DNA from: Chara braunii
Taxonomy: Eukaryota; Streptophyta; Charophyceae; Charales; Characeae
DNA length: 44,419 nt
Direction of reading: 5' to 3'
NCBI GenBank assembly: GCA_003427395.1
Contig: BFEA01000072.1
Span: 639,977 to 684,395 of the forward strand
Below the pieces are notes generated by a model. The model searched no databases, was not told the DNA's origin, and worked only from the letters and a program-made list of their open reading frames with translations. The first letter of the stretch is position 1; every line of letters starts with the position of its first letter. The translations under genes and the position numbers were made by a program. This document shows, piece after piece, positions 21,674 to 33,036 of the stretch.

Positions 21674-21900
21674 TTTTTTTTTTTTTTTTTTTTTTGAAAA
21701 AAGACAGAACATCTTAGCTCTGGCTCCTACCATTCTGGGGAGCGACAGTCCGGTTCCTATTCCCCTGGCAAGTCAATTTGGAATACATGGGCGCTTCATG
21801 CACGCTCCTTCCCATTATGGCTGGGAGGCCCGAGTGGACGACATTGATTACTTCCCTGAGGAAGGATGTACCACCCCTCGCCCCTGCCTAATTTCGCCTT
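21674..21900 (-). repeat. Alpha module copy 2: LINE-C 3' end and tail
   Basis: The sense strand has CTTCC-TCAG-GGAAG (21864-21851) followed by TAATCAATG, GCTCCCCAGAATGG..GGAGC, and a weakened terminal stem CAGAGCT-AAGA-TGTTCTG (21722-21705; six pairs, one of them G-T). A short A-rich linker and 22 A follow. Confidence 0.8.
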
Positions 21901-22061
21901 TGCTACTTATTTTTCTGGATGCTGTCTGACTGTCTGGCCACAATCCTGTTCCTCTCTGCTGATCTGTTGTTGAGCTGGTGTACTAGACTAAAGGTGTCTG
22001 GTACCTATGTGGTCTTCCTGGAATCTCTATCGCTTTTAGTTCTGCTTATCTCGTTTCTGTC

Positions 22062-22080
22062 TAAACCCTAAACCCTAAAC
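22062..22080. repeat. Telomeric heptamers (2.5 units) in LINE-C 3' UTR
   Basis: TAAACCCTAAACCCTAAAC lies 357 bp from the terminal hairpin; the equivalent motif in LINE-A lies 355 bp away. Confidence 0.85.
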
Positions 22081-22175
22081 ACTCGGTTGTGTATATTCTA
22101 CTATATCATGATATTGTGTAGTTGATGGGGTTGGTTTCAAGTCTGGGTGTCGCTTGGCGGGGGATTGTTTGGATT

Positions 22176-25100
22176 TCAGTGGGGGTGTTCTTGAACGGGG
22201 TAGAGTTGAGGCCTAGGGGTTAGTTGAATTGGGTGATTTTCAGCTGCTGTAGTGTGTAGGGTACTGCAGGGCGGATGTGTGGGAGGAGTGCAGAGGGGAG
22301 GGATGATAGGAGGCTGAGGTGGTATGGTATCGGGTGCTTGGGGGTGGGGGGGATGGTGGAGGCGGTGAGCGGGATTGATGGGGGAAGCAGAGTTTTTGGT
22401 GTTTCGATAGTGGATTGGTTGTTGGTGGTGGGTAAGGGGATGAGTTTGTGTGGGGTAGGGGGGTTGTAGGGATGCCATTGCCTAGTTTGGATGTCGATAA
22501 TTTTTGGATTGCTAGGTTTTTTTTGTCGAGGTCGGATGGGAGCTTTTTTAGTTGTTGGTTCCAGAGGGTGTGGATTTCTGTGTCTATTAGTTGTCTGATA
22601 ATGATGAATGGGTTTTCTGAGGTAGTGAGTCGGTCTTCGAAGGTGTTATCACATCTGTTTTTCCATATGGCCCATAGGGTGCTTTTCATGATTTGGGAGG
22701 AAAGGAAGGTTTCGAAGCTTTTGAACGGTGGAGTTTGTTTGAGGTTGAGGAATACTGTGGCCGGGTTGATTAGTAGGGGGGGGGGTTGAAATTTTGTGCC
22801 ACGATGCTTCTAGGGCTTGCCAGAGGGATCTGGCCTTTGGGCAGTCAATGAAACAGTGGTTCAAGGATTCAGGAGCTTCGAGATTGCATACTCTGCACCA
22901 GGAGTCTTGTTCCGATCTGTTACCTTGATTGCGTCTATTGGCTAACCATTGATTTACTGGGACAGCTCTGAAGGCTATTAACCATCTCAGGCTGGCAAGT
23001 TTAACGGGTCTTGTGGAGAAGATTGTTGCCCAGGGTAGTTGGAAGTCAGAGTTGGCTAGTTGTGGTTCCTCTTTTGTCCACCTGTTGCGTACTGTATTGG
23101 ATATTGATATGGGTTTGGTGAAGAGTCAGTAACCCAGCTTGGGTGTGTAGTCAGTTAGCTTGTAAGAGTTTGAGGTGAGGGAGGATCCAGATGGGGAGTT
23201 CCATGTTCATTCAGTGGGGTCTATCTCTAGGTCACACATGCTAGTATGGGGTTTGTAGACTCTTTTCCTTTCTCCTTCTAAGATTTTGATTCTCCTCAGG
23301 TTGTTGCTTTTGAATGCTCCTTCTGCTCTGCTCTTTATATTGACAAGGCTTACCGGGTTTCCTGGTTCTTCTAGGTATGTCGCACCATATCCATCTGTTG
23401 TTGTGGGGTTCGTAGTTCCTGAATGATAGAACTTCTTGGATTGGTTGGGTGTCAGTGGTGGTGGCCCAATCCCTGTATTGCCATTTCTAATCCGATTTTA
23501 GTAGGGATCGCCATTGTAGAGGGATGTAGTCTACGATGTGGTCTAGGTTAGCTTGTACATGATGTTCGCCCTTTAGTTTGTTTCGTAGGTCTCTTTCTGC
23601 TTTCCAGACTTTGTTTTGGTCGTCCCAAATGTGTTTGATTTGCCATATTCCCTTTTCTAGCCAGTGTCCCCATTTGGGATCTGATTTCACGCGTGGGAGG
23701 TTTTCCCCTTTATCGTTCTTGATTAGTGGGTTGCTAAAGAGGGGTTGTCTAAGGACTTCGTCTTTTTTCTTTGGGCCTGTTTTGTTTTCTGGGAAGATGG
23801 TTCTCCAAGTATGTAGAATTCTCTCCCAGAGGGATTTAGTCTGGGGGGTGTCTTTAGTGTTCAGATGGAGTGTTTGGTCGAATAGTCTTTGATTCCTTTT
23901 AGGTAGTGGCCAGTATTTGCTGAATATCCAAAAGAGGCCTGACATGTTGTTTGGGGAAGGGAATGGTGCAAGTTGATTGATATGATTTAGGGCTAGTGAG
24001 GTCCAGTGTAGGTTGTCTTGAAGGGTTAGTCTTATAATCCATTTGATTTGTAAGGCTTGTATTTGGCAGGCCGGATCTATAAGACCTAAGCCTCCTTTAC
24101 TCTTAGGGCTGGGGACTATCTGCCAGGTCACCCTGTGGATAACGTGTTGCTTGTCTGGATTACCTGTCCATAGGAAAGCTGCTTGTTTTTTTCATCAATT
24201 GACTGTGGAAGTCGGTAGCTGGGAACCATATGGAGGTGGAATACCACATCATTGCTAGGATTGAGTTATTGAGAGACCCTGCCTAGAAGGGAAGTGTGTA
24301 TGGCTTTCCAGGTATGCATCCTATTAATCATGGAAGATAGGAGTGTCGCTGCTGACATTTGGTGGCATCCTTTGGGATTAATGTTGATGCCCAGGAAGCG
24401 GATTGGTGATTCTGGATCTGTCCAATGTAGACCAGTTGGGGAAAACTCTGTGGGAGGGGATGTTTTTGTGGTCCACCACCCTATTGTTTTGGTCTAGTTC
24501 ACATTCATTTATGAGGCCAATTGGAGAGCTTGCATTGCTCTTATTAGGGCTTGAAAGGAGGAGTTTGAAGCCCTGATCAAAATTGTGAGGTCATCTGTGA
24601 AGAGGAGGGTAGTGGGGAGATGAAGGCATTGACCACGTTCATCCTTGATGTTTTCTAATCTCTCGATGGATCCATCCTTTCTTAGAAAAGCGGCTATGGC
24701 TTCCATGACGAAAAGGAAAATCGGTGCTGCAAGTGGGTCCCCCTGTCTTACTGACCATGACATTGGGTAGGGGTTCGAGAGGAAGCCATTGACTTGGACT
24801 ATCCCTTGTCCGTCATTGTAGAGTATTCTCACCCATTTTCGGAATACGGGTCCTACTCCCATTTTTTCCATGCTAGCCTGAAGAAAGTCCCAGCTAACTT
24901 GGTTGTATGCTTTTTCAAAGTCAAAGAAGAGGATGGCAACAACGATATGTTTTTGGTTAATTATTCTTGTGGGTTTGCATAGAGACATGACGTTATCCAG
25001 GATGAGCCTTCCTGGAATGAATCCTGTCTGGTCTAAGTGGAATCAACCTCCTGTGATCTTGTTTATTCTGATGGCTAGAAGTTTGGCTAGGATATTGTAG

Positions 25101-27084
25101 GATACGTTTAGTAATGAGATGGGTCTGTAGTTTTTAATGTCCTCTCTGTCTCCCTTTTTGTATAGGAGTGTCCCTGTACTCAGGGTTGGGCCTAGTGTTT
25201 CTTCCTCCCACACTCTTGTGAGGAAACTGAGGAGCAGTGGGCCTAGGGTGTGCTAGCCTGCCATCCATAATTCCTTAGAGAGGTCGTCCCTTCCTAGAGG
25301 TTTGTTGGGTTTGAGGTCACTCAGGGCTTGATGTAGTTCCTCTAATGATATGGGATCATCTAATACTTTGGGGGTTTCTGATGAGATGTGTTGGGGTTTT
25401 CTGATGAGATGGATTGATCTAGGTGGGTTNNNNNNNNNNNNNNNNNNNNNNNNNNNNNNNNNNNNNNNNNNNNNNNNNNNNNNNNNNNNNNNNNNNNNNN
25501 NNNNNNNNNNNNNNNNNNNNNNNNNNNNNNNNNNNNNNNNNNNNNNNNNNNNNNNNNNNNNNNNNNNNNNNNNNNNNNNNNNNNNNNNNTGTTGGGGTTT
25601 TCTGATGAGATGGATTGATCTAGGTGGGTTTAAAATTTCTCTCTTGCTCTATTTGTTAAGTTGTTTCCTCCTATAGGGGTTTTGGAGGTGTAGAAATCTT
25701 TGTAGAAGGTAGTAGCTATGTTGACTAGTTTTGTTGTCTCTGTGTTTGGGTTCCCATTCTCGTACCATAGGCATAATATTTTGGAGTTTCTAGAGTTGGC
25801 TTTGATTTTTTGGAAGAAAAATTTGGACATTTTTTCGTTTAGTTCCCAGTCTTTTACTATGGCTCTTAATTGGAGGCCGTTGAGTTTTAATTTAGTCCAT
25901 TTGGTTAGCTCTTCCTTGGATTTGGTGAGTAGTTCCACATTAGAAATCAGAATTTGGGTGTTTTTGTAAGTTCAATTTTGCTATTTCTATTGCGTTTTTT
26001 AGGGTCACCTCTCTTTCTTTTCTGTGTGAGGCTAATTTTCTAGATAGTTGTGCTGTTTTTGTGTTGATGTTTTGTATGAATTGGGGGGATTTTGTATGTA
26101 TGTCCTCTTCGGGGTGTAGTTATGCTAGTGAGGTTAGTAGTGATTGGAATTCTGATTGGAATGCTAGGGTGGAGAGAAGGGCGTTATTGAAGCGGAGGAA
26201 GCTCTTCCCAGTGTAACCCTCCTTGGTAAGTCCGATATGGCTTTATGGTTCAGACCTTTATGATATGGGTTATCGTGGATGGAGCAATCTTGTATGGCTC
26301 CTGATAGAGATTCTGATGTGAGAAAGAAATCTATTCTGGAAAAGGATGTTCGCCCTTGTGTAGTTTTTCTAATGCAGGAATATTTCTTGTTCTCTGGGTG
26401 CAAGAGGCGGTATGGGTCTAGTAAGTTTTTCCTGGTCAAGAAGTCATTCATGTCAGTGCTGTTAGATTGAGGTGTGGGATCAAGGGAGTGTGAAATTTTG
26501 TCTAGATTGGGGTTTTGAATTGATTTTCAATCCCCCATTATGATGGTTTGTGTGTGTGTGGGGATGTGTTGTTCAATCGAGGTTAGGAAGGGGGTTTTGT
26601 CCTGCGGATTGTTCGGGCCGTAAATCCCTATGATGGACATCTCTTCTTCCTTGAATTTGATGTTCAGTTTAATCCACCTGCCTGAGGTATTGTCCTGGTT
26701 GACATTCTGTATTTTTATTGTTTCACTGGCTGATGATTTTTGATGAAGAAGGATTACAATTCTTGCTGAGCCATTTTCTGCAGCTTTGGCCCAGAAGGCC
26801 GTTTTGACGTAGGTTAGTTTCCTCATGACGGCTAGTTGTAATTTATTGTGCTCACTACTGTCGATTAGGTGTGTTTCTTGGAGGCATGTTATGTCTAGGG
26901 GGTTAGGGCCAAACCAACCAATGGTTTCAGTGAGATTCCTCCGTTTTATTGGGTTATCCAAGATGGAGAACAGACCATTGATGTTCCATGACACACAAGT
27001 TATTTCTGGTTGTTTTCTGATTTCCTTGAGGACGTCAGCTTGCAATGGTGGGTTTGAATCTTTTTGCGTTAATGTTTGTCCCAC
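22176..27084 (-). pseudogene. LINE-C ORF2: APE endonuclease + reverse transcriptase + zf-RVT
   Basis: Endonuclease (27084-26527) shows SWNINGL, CLQETHL, IIGIYGPN and IIMGD; its last part (26451-26164) shows FSRIDFFLTS and GLNHKAI, where the catalytic aspartate of the usual SDH box is asparagine. Reverse transcriptase has LKPNKPLGRDDLSKELW, FDFEKAYNQVSW, WSVRQGDPLAAPIF and FTDD at motif C (aspartates kept). The connection region has KGGLGLIDPACQ (24131-23487). The finger has CRVC..NHCFIDCPKARSLW (about 22900-22800), and the tail block STLWAIWKNRCDNTF (22689-22240). Stops and shifts occur throughout, and an N gap lies in the reverse transcriptase start. Not functional. Confidence 0.88.
25389..25630. 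other. Assembly gap (160 N) flanked by identical 41-bp copies
   Basis: N fills 25430-25589. The 41 bases before it (25389-25429) and after it (25590-25630) are identical, beginning TGTTGGGGTTTTCTGATGAG and ending CTAGGTGGGTT. Collapsing the gap and one copy lets the reverse transcriptase continue as in LINE-A (KF-stop-THLDQS against NFLKHLDKS), so the gap is probably not real sequence. Confidence 0.85.
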
Positions 27085-27318
27085 TATCAGGTTGGCCGTT
27101 AGAGTGTTCCTCCATTACTGCTTGGAATGGTTAAACCTGATGTGGGACTGCAGGCGGGTTCAGGTAGAGGGCTAGGAGGTCTTATTCCCTAACTCCTCCT
27201 TTTTCTTCTCTTCCTTCGTCTTCTCGTCCTTCTTCACCTTCTTCAGTGTCTTCTCCTCGTCATTGCCCAACCATTCCCCTCTCATGAATGTCGCGGTGTT
27301 GAAGGCAATTCTGTCGAC

Positions 27319-29734
27319 TTAATCCTTCCGTCCCAGCAGCGAGTACGTAATCTCACAGATGATCTGCCAGGATTTCCATGTCCGGCCCTCTCTCAGTTGG
27401 GCCTGCTGATCGTAAAGAACCAGAACTGGTCTCAGGTCGCTGTACCGCCTTTCCCCGCTGTCGTCGTCCCAGACTACGTCCAGACTGCCGCGCTCTATCA
27501 CTTTCATGGCCAGGGAACGATCATCTGAGATGTTTGTTCTTGCAAAGTTGGGACATTTGTGCGAGTCTTGTGCTGTGATGATACCCAACGAGGACCAGAC
27601 TGCAATATGTCATTCCTTTTTGTCTGAATTGTAGCGGAAAGGCAAAAATGGGATCGAGGGGGAGAAGGTACGTGCATGGAATGTGGCTGTCATTGACAGC
27701 TCCCGGGGGTTTTGATGTGTGATTTTGTTGAGGGCGTGAGTCTACTCCCAACTCGAGGTTCTGCTACTGTAGGTTATTTGTTTGCCTCTCAAGAATTGCA
27801 ATCTGTCCACTTTTTTCCTTCCTCGGTTTGTTCTTTTGCTTGAGAAGATTGTTTGTCAGAGAGATCCTTGCTGTTTCTTATGTGCCTTGCTTCTTGTTGT
27901 TGCTGGTCTCGAAAGTCTCATCCTTGCTTAGGGCCAAATTGATCATGTCTTCGCACAGGTAAGAGTTGGGCCACTCGATTGGCTGCTCTCTTGATTGTGG
28001 GACTATGTGTGAGGGTACTGAGGTGGCATTTGTGTCCAATGCATCATTGTGCTGATCAGCATATTGCGTGGCCAAGAATTTAGAGAAGATGTTCTCTGTT
28101 GGCAACACTTCGTAGCGATTAGGGGTAGTTGGGAATCCATCTGTGACATTTGCGTTCGACTCTTTCTTCATAATGTTGATGTGCCTGGCATGAGCCAGTC
28201 TGATTTCCAAGTCCATACCTCTGCGTGCTTTCGCCGGTGGGGCTATGTCCAAATGCATTTCGCTTTCCCTACTCTCAATTGAAGTGTTGTTGTCTCTACT
28301 TTTCTTGGTGTCAGGAGATTTACCTGATTCTTTGGGATCATCTTCTTCATTCCTGTTCTTTCTTTTTGCTGGTCCCGAATCGTACATCTTGCCCTTGTTT
28401 GTGCTCCTTGGCTCCAATTCACATCTTGTTTGAAGGATTTCGAGGTAGGATTTTTCTGCCTCTCGTCCTATGTTGTGCACATCACTTAGAATCTGCTTTT
28501 TGTGCATTCTTTGCTCCAGGAGATCAACATTGCCCAGAGCAGCTTTTTCGTACCTGTGAGTGAATATGTCATTCCTTTTGCCTCCTCCTTTTTGCCATCT
28601 GCTTCCGTGTCGGGGGAAAACGTCTGGCTTGCATGCTGGTTCTGGATCTGCTAGTGTCCATATCCACACTGGGTTGTCTTTGAGGTCATCGGAAAACCAT
28701 CCCACATAGGCTAGGTCATTGATGATCCAGATGCCTTTCATAGCTTATGCTTCGATCAACATTGAGGGATGTAGCCTTCTACCTTCCCCTTTTTTCATGT
28801 TCAGAGGACAGAGAGGGTCGTTCCCCATGTATCCCTTGATCCTGCATCTGAAACACATGAGATTTGCCTTCGTGGAGATGTAAATTGTTGTGGTCTTTTG
28901 ATCTGCCTTGAAAAACCATTTGTCAGGCAGATCCGCTGGACTGTTTCCTTTGAGTTCAATGCACGCTATTCTTGAGTTGGTGCTATGGGCAAGGAACCCT
29001 AGGGCCGAGGAGACCCATTCGACCAGTGGGTACTGGGGGTAGGTTACCTTCAGCCTGTCCTCTACCAATTGGTGTACTTCATCGGCCAGGTTGTCGAATT
29101 GGATCCAGAAGTGCTTGTACATCAGAGTTTGTCAGTGGCTTGAGGTGCCTTGCGTTGCAACCCTGTTGGGTCTCCATTTGGAGATGGAGACCACCAAACC
29201 TTCGCAGTTGAGGGCTTGTACTGAGAGAAGGAAGGCTTTGTATTCTGGTTCTGCGCATAACACTGTGACAACGTTTTTCCCTCTCTGTTGCAAAGGCAAT
29301 TTTGGGAATAGTGTCACACACGTTATCCATGTTTTGAAGAGCATCGCAGACCCTTTTCCTTTTCTCTGTGGCTGGCAGATGTTTCAGTTTTGCTGGGAAG
29401 GAACAAACAATTGCGTGTTTTTCTAAGAATTCGTCTAACACAGGCAGATGTTCTTTTGGGTAAACCCAGACTTCGACTTCTGCTTCTTCATCCTTACTGA
29501 TTTTTACAACTTCTTTAGTGATCACTGGTTTGACGCGTGTTTCCTTTATCATGAGATTGAGTACCTCTTGGCTAGGGTCTTGATCGTTTGTATCGTGTTC
29601 TCTTTTGGGACCTGAGGTCGCCCTTGAGGTCGCTCCTGACGCTGCGCAGGGGGCTGATGCAGTACCTGAGGCAGAGTCTGAGGCGGCTCCTGGGTAGAAG
29701 TTGTCGCCGATGATGCAGGGTGGGCTGTCGACAT
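27319..29734 (-). pseudogene. LINE-C ORF1: zinc-knuckle nucleic-acid-binding protein
   Basis: The pieces are an N-terminal block (29552-29079, YPKEHLPVLDEFLEKHAIV), a knuckle block (29122-28745), a long charged linker (28741-27878, with KRKNRNEEDD and KKSRDNN) and a C-terminal block (27588-27319, VLYDQQAQLREGRTWKSW). The knuckle reads CFRCRIKGYMGNDPLC: the histidine present in LINE-A is tyrosine, so zinc binding is probably lost. It aligns with LINE-A ORF1 along its length (VGW block, DQQ block). Upstream frames reach 29734, close to the 5' unit array. Confidence 0.75.
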
Positions 29735-29810
29735 GGTGGACAGGTTGCTGATTCTGCGTGGGATCCGCTCAGATGTGGCGAATGTGGCAATGGGATTCGT
29801 CAGAACTTCA

Positions 29811-30489
29811 GCTCCCCACTTGGGGGGCGAAGAGATGGATCAAGAGTTGTGGGGAGTTCTGAGAGTGTTAGTCCCAGATTATGGCCAAGGTCCCAGCCGA
29901 TAATGCAGCAGGAGAAAAATCTGACCGTGTTTTGCCTCCCCACTTGGGGGTGTGAAAATGGGTCAGAAGGAACTCCCAAGTGAAAAAAATGAGAGATTTA
30001 TCCAATCACGGCTTTGAGATTCTAGTGCTAAGTTTCCCCTCCCCTCTTGGGGAACGTGGAGTTTGTTCAGAAGAGGTGAATGTAGGGCTCTTTTAGTACT
30101 AGAAGTGGCTAAAAAATCTGCTAGAGCTTCGCCTCCCCACTTGGGGAGTGTTAGAAACAAAATGGAAGAGAAATGGAGAGAGTTGCAAGATCGAGATGCA
30201 AGATGAAACGTGTAGCAAAAAAAAAAAACCGACAGAGTTTTGCCTCCCCACTTGGGGAGCGTACCAGCAGATCAAAGAGCGAGTAGATCAAATAATGACA
30301 GGCTGGATCCAACACAAGATCTGAGTTTCCGCAATAATTTTTGGCAGCGCTTCGCCTCCCCACTTGGGGAGCGTTTGAAAAATTGGAATGTAAAATGAGA
30401 GAGTTGTAGATCGAGGTTTCAGTTGAAGATGCAGCGCAGAAGAAAAAATCTGACAGAGTTTCACGTCCCCACGTGGGGAGCGTATGAGT
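29811..30489 (-). repeat. Seven-unit 5' array of LINE-C with CTCCCCACTTGGGGAG cores
   Basis: Near-palindromic cores lie at about 29811, 29934, 30036, 30131, 30242, 30354 and 30464, spaced about 94-123 bp apart. Between cores a diverged block recurs (AATCTGACAGAGTTTTGCC before the core, GCGT after it, GAGAGTTG..AGATCGAG in two units). The array ends one base before the right target duplication, so it is the 5' UTR of the element. Tandem promoter units of this kind are known from mouse L1; promoter activity here is inferred. Confidence 0.8.
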
Positions 30490-30506
30490 ACCTGTACCCC
30501 TGGACC
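30490..30506. repeat. LINE-C target-site duplication, 5' side
   Basis: ACCTGTACCCCTGGACC matches 21657-21673 at 15 of 17 positions and directly follows the last 5' unit. Confidence 0.8.
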
Positions 30507-31120
30507 TCAGCCTACCTGACTCCTAAAATTCACTCAGCCTGTAAAGGTACTAACTTTTTGTCTTCTTTTGCTAACCTACCTGCTACTCAAGCGTTTTCCG
30601 ACCTACACGGGCCTAGCCTACCCTACTTGCTACTGAGTGTTTTCCATCTATGTGGGCCTAGCCTACTGCAACACCCCGCTGCAACCCACAAAGGCACGGC
30701 CACAGGTAAGTACCAGGCCCGCGGGCCTTCCAAGCATACAACTACCCTGGCGGGTCACACACACACCCAAGCATTCATGCACTCAGACAAACACACGGAA
30801 CTCAGCAAGCACACACACACACACATGCTTAGAAATCTCAGCAGGAAGTGGGAATCTCAGCAAGTCACACAGTCCAGTGACGAAACTCAGAAATCAGCAG
30901 AGTTCTCGGTCTGTGATTTTGCAGGTCATTACAAAGAAGAAAAGGGCTTTCCGTTTAGGTTGTCTTCTCTAGGGCAATAACCAGCAGCAGGGCTGAAGAG
31001 GTCCCCTTTTGTCAATCCCTCTTATGTGCATCCTCTCACCTGCTCAGTCAATCCCCTGGTTTCATGGTAATCAATGCTGGCAGGAAGTCAGTGTGTTCAG
31101 ATGCTTAATTGTTCACTGGG
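30507..31120. other. No recognisable gene; short CA run
   Basis: This flanking DNA right of LINE-C holds overlapping frames in low-complexity CA-rich sequence (a CA run near 30805-30825). Nothing was recognised. Confidence 0.5.
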
Positions 31121-31122
31121 AT

Positions 31123-31220
31123 GCTGGAACAGTTTTCCAGCAGGTATTGCTCCCCACCAATAGATTGGAGTAACCAGGCAACCCGCTAGAAGGGGGTGCT
31201 CATATCACCTCTTCTAGCAG
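31123..31220 (+). repeat. Delta repeat, single copy
   Basis: GCTGGAACAGTTTTCCAGC, then GCTCCCCACCAATAGATTGG, then CTCATATCACCTCTTCTAGC, matching 40588-40689 through about 95 bp. No LINE body lies directly upstream. Confidence 0.75.
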
Positions 31221-31359
31221 AGGGACTGGTTTCCCCAAAAAAGAAAGCAATGATGTGAAGCAGAGAAGATGATGAGGAAGAGGGAAGAGGTGGTAGAGAT
31301 GAAAGACAAGGCAGGAAAGGTCTTTCTTTTCAGGTTGCTTTCGCAGTCGTTTTCCAGAT

Positions 31360-31610
31360 ACCCCAGGTGACGATTTACTGCCGCTCAAATTCTTCAATGA
31401 TCAGATCTGCAGGTACTTCTGGCGGTAGATGTAGAATAAACCATGATCTATGAAAATCCATTCCGACTTACTTTGCCCATGTCTATGAAGTCAATAGAGA
31501 TGGACTCACCGGGACCTTCAGGGATAGGTAGGGTTCTTAGCAGACCAAGGGTTTGTTGCCAATGAATCTTGTGCTGCTAGCAGACTTGACAAGTTAGACT
31601 TGACAGAATT
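31360..31610 (-). pseudogene. Ty3/gypsy-type integrase fragment
   Basis: One minus-strand frame reads CQVC, stop, QHKIH, then GLLRTLPIPEGPGESISIDF and IDMGK. This is the end of the integrase zinc region running into the catalytic core, where gypsy integrases have a PWESISMDF-like block with the first catalytic aspartate. In another frame HLPPEVPADLIIEEFERQ follows. In-frame stops and a shift show decay; no LTRs, reverse transcriptase or gag were seen. It is a short relic and not a host gene. Confidence 0.6.
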
Positions 31611-31739
31611 GCAATCAGTGGATAACGGATGGAGGAACCAAGAACCTTACTAACTCAGGACACTAAGTGGGGTACCTGGCTGGGGCATGGCGTGTGACAA
31701 AGTGTGGCAAATCAAACATCATTAGGCGGAGGAACATAG

Positions 31740-32900
31740 AAGATGGAAGACTGCTCGGGAACTAAGGTGAACAAAAAAGGCTGCCATAACCTGCAGGAGA
31801 ACCTGGGCGGCATTTTAGAATCAATCCCACAAAACTGGACTAGCCTCTTAAAGAAAGGCACTACACAGGAGGGGGGACACTCAGTAACCTGGGAGCGAGA
31901 GGATGACCCAACTTCTGCCTTCTTAGTGCGGAAGACAGAGGCACCACAGGCGGACTGCCTACTGACAGAGAGGTCCCCAAGGACCCAGGGACAACGACGA
32001 GCTGAGTTTCTAGATCATTGGAACGCCAGGTGAGCCGAAGGGAAGATTTGGTTTGGCAGGTAAGCTTGATACGGAACAATGCCTCACCATATAGTGTCCA
32101 ACCATGGCGATGGAGGATCTGGAAGTGGATCCCATGAAGCAGGCAAGGAATCTGAGGAAAAGGCACAATAGAGTAGCCCTATGGATCAATATTTTGGAAT
32201 ACAACAAAGCTGAGGGTGAGATCACACCAGATAGAGGCCATATTGGGGCGGAGATGGGCCAAACACACGGGGTCGGAACCAGTTAGACTGTAGGACTTCC
32301 TGTGGGCCCAACTGGCTATCAGACTAGCACGGGTTAGGAGTATGCAATGGCTGATAGTCTGCTTGGCACTTCAGTCAACGAATGATCGACCAGCAGGAGC
32401 AAAGAAGGTCGGTCCCTGTTGAAGGACCTCTGCGCAATCTTTGTTGAAGGCAAAGTGGAAACTGTGAGTCAAGGCCCAACACATATGGAAGATAGCAAAG
32501 GATAGATGGGGGCAAGTATCAAACAACATGTTCCCTGAAGACCCATCACGCTCCTAACGGGCTGTCAAGTACCTAAGGGCTGGATGCCATTTGAGAAGAA
32601 CTGTTTCAGACTGAGGCAGTATGCTTTATAGTCCATATGGAAGGCAAGGTGTCCAGAAACCATCGACCAGAGGGCAGAGCATATAAGGGAGGTAGAGAGG
32701 CACTTTGCTTGAGAAAGTATATAGCCGAGTGGAACAGAGTTCAAAGAAGAATGAAAGAAACTCCGGACGAGGCAAGTGAATTGCGCAATAAATTCAGCCA
32801 TTATAGACTGGGGGGAGGTAGGATAGCTAAGATAGAAGGTCAAAGACTAATATTTATCTGGCAACTAAGAATGGAAGGACAAAAAGGGCAGCCACCATAG
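31740..32900 (+). pseudogene. LINE-E: ORF2 C-terminal relic
   Basis: NLQENLGGILESIPQNWTSL with LLKKG (31740-31870) aligns with NLDHIVDYIPLQWRSLLKSD of LINE-C. About 32325, LARVRSMQWLIVCLALQ matches the RLARLRWLIAF-type block. A damaged finger (CAIF where others have CxxC) and SIWKARCPETIDQ (the AIWKNRCDNTF block) follow. It is old: stops and shifts break every domain. Delta cores lie 130-400 bp downstream in the same orientation, as with LINE-D. Confidence 0.65.
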
Positions 32901-33036
32901 GTTGTTAGAAGTATGCAAGATACATCCAGCCTCGGCCTGGGCATGCCATAAGGACCGAGTTAAAAGAAGGGGGACAGGGCAAGGAGGACAAGTGTAAGCT
33001 AGTATTCGCGACAGAGGGAAGGGATCAGGGGACGCC

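Larger units (their letters stand above)
21674..30489 (-). mobile_element. LINE-C: complete L1-like LINE with target-site duplication
   Basis: This is the best delimited element in the window. In the minus direction it has a 5' array of near-palindromic units (30489-29811), ORF1 with a knuckle (29734-27319), APE endonuclease (27084-26164), reverse transcriptase (about 25650-24509), connection region and zf-RVT finger (to about 22240), telomeric heptamers (22080-22062), the alpha module and a 22-nt A tail (T-run 21695-21674). The flanks carry a 17-bp duplication. The length is 8,816 bp including 160 N. A long pure tail and near-matching duplication suggest it is younger than LINE-D and -E, yet stops and frameshifts are common. 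Confidence 0.88.

Noticed and set aside
29811-30489. CRISPR array, because of regularly spaced palindromic repeats
   Set aside because: The genome is eukaryotic, the spacers are themselves related to each other, unit lengths vary, and the array is the 5' end of a LINE.
31200-31397. Host gene C-terminus suggested by LPPEVPADLIIEEFERQ
   Set aside because: The adjoining frame reads as a gypsy integrase core (GESISIDFIDMGK), so it is a retrotransposon relic.
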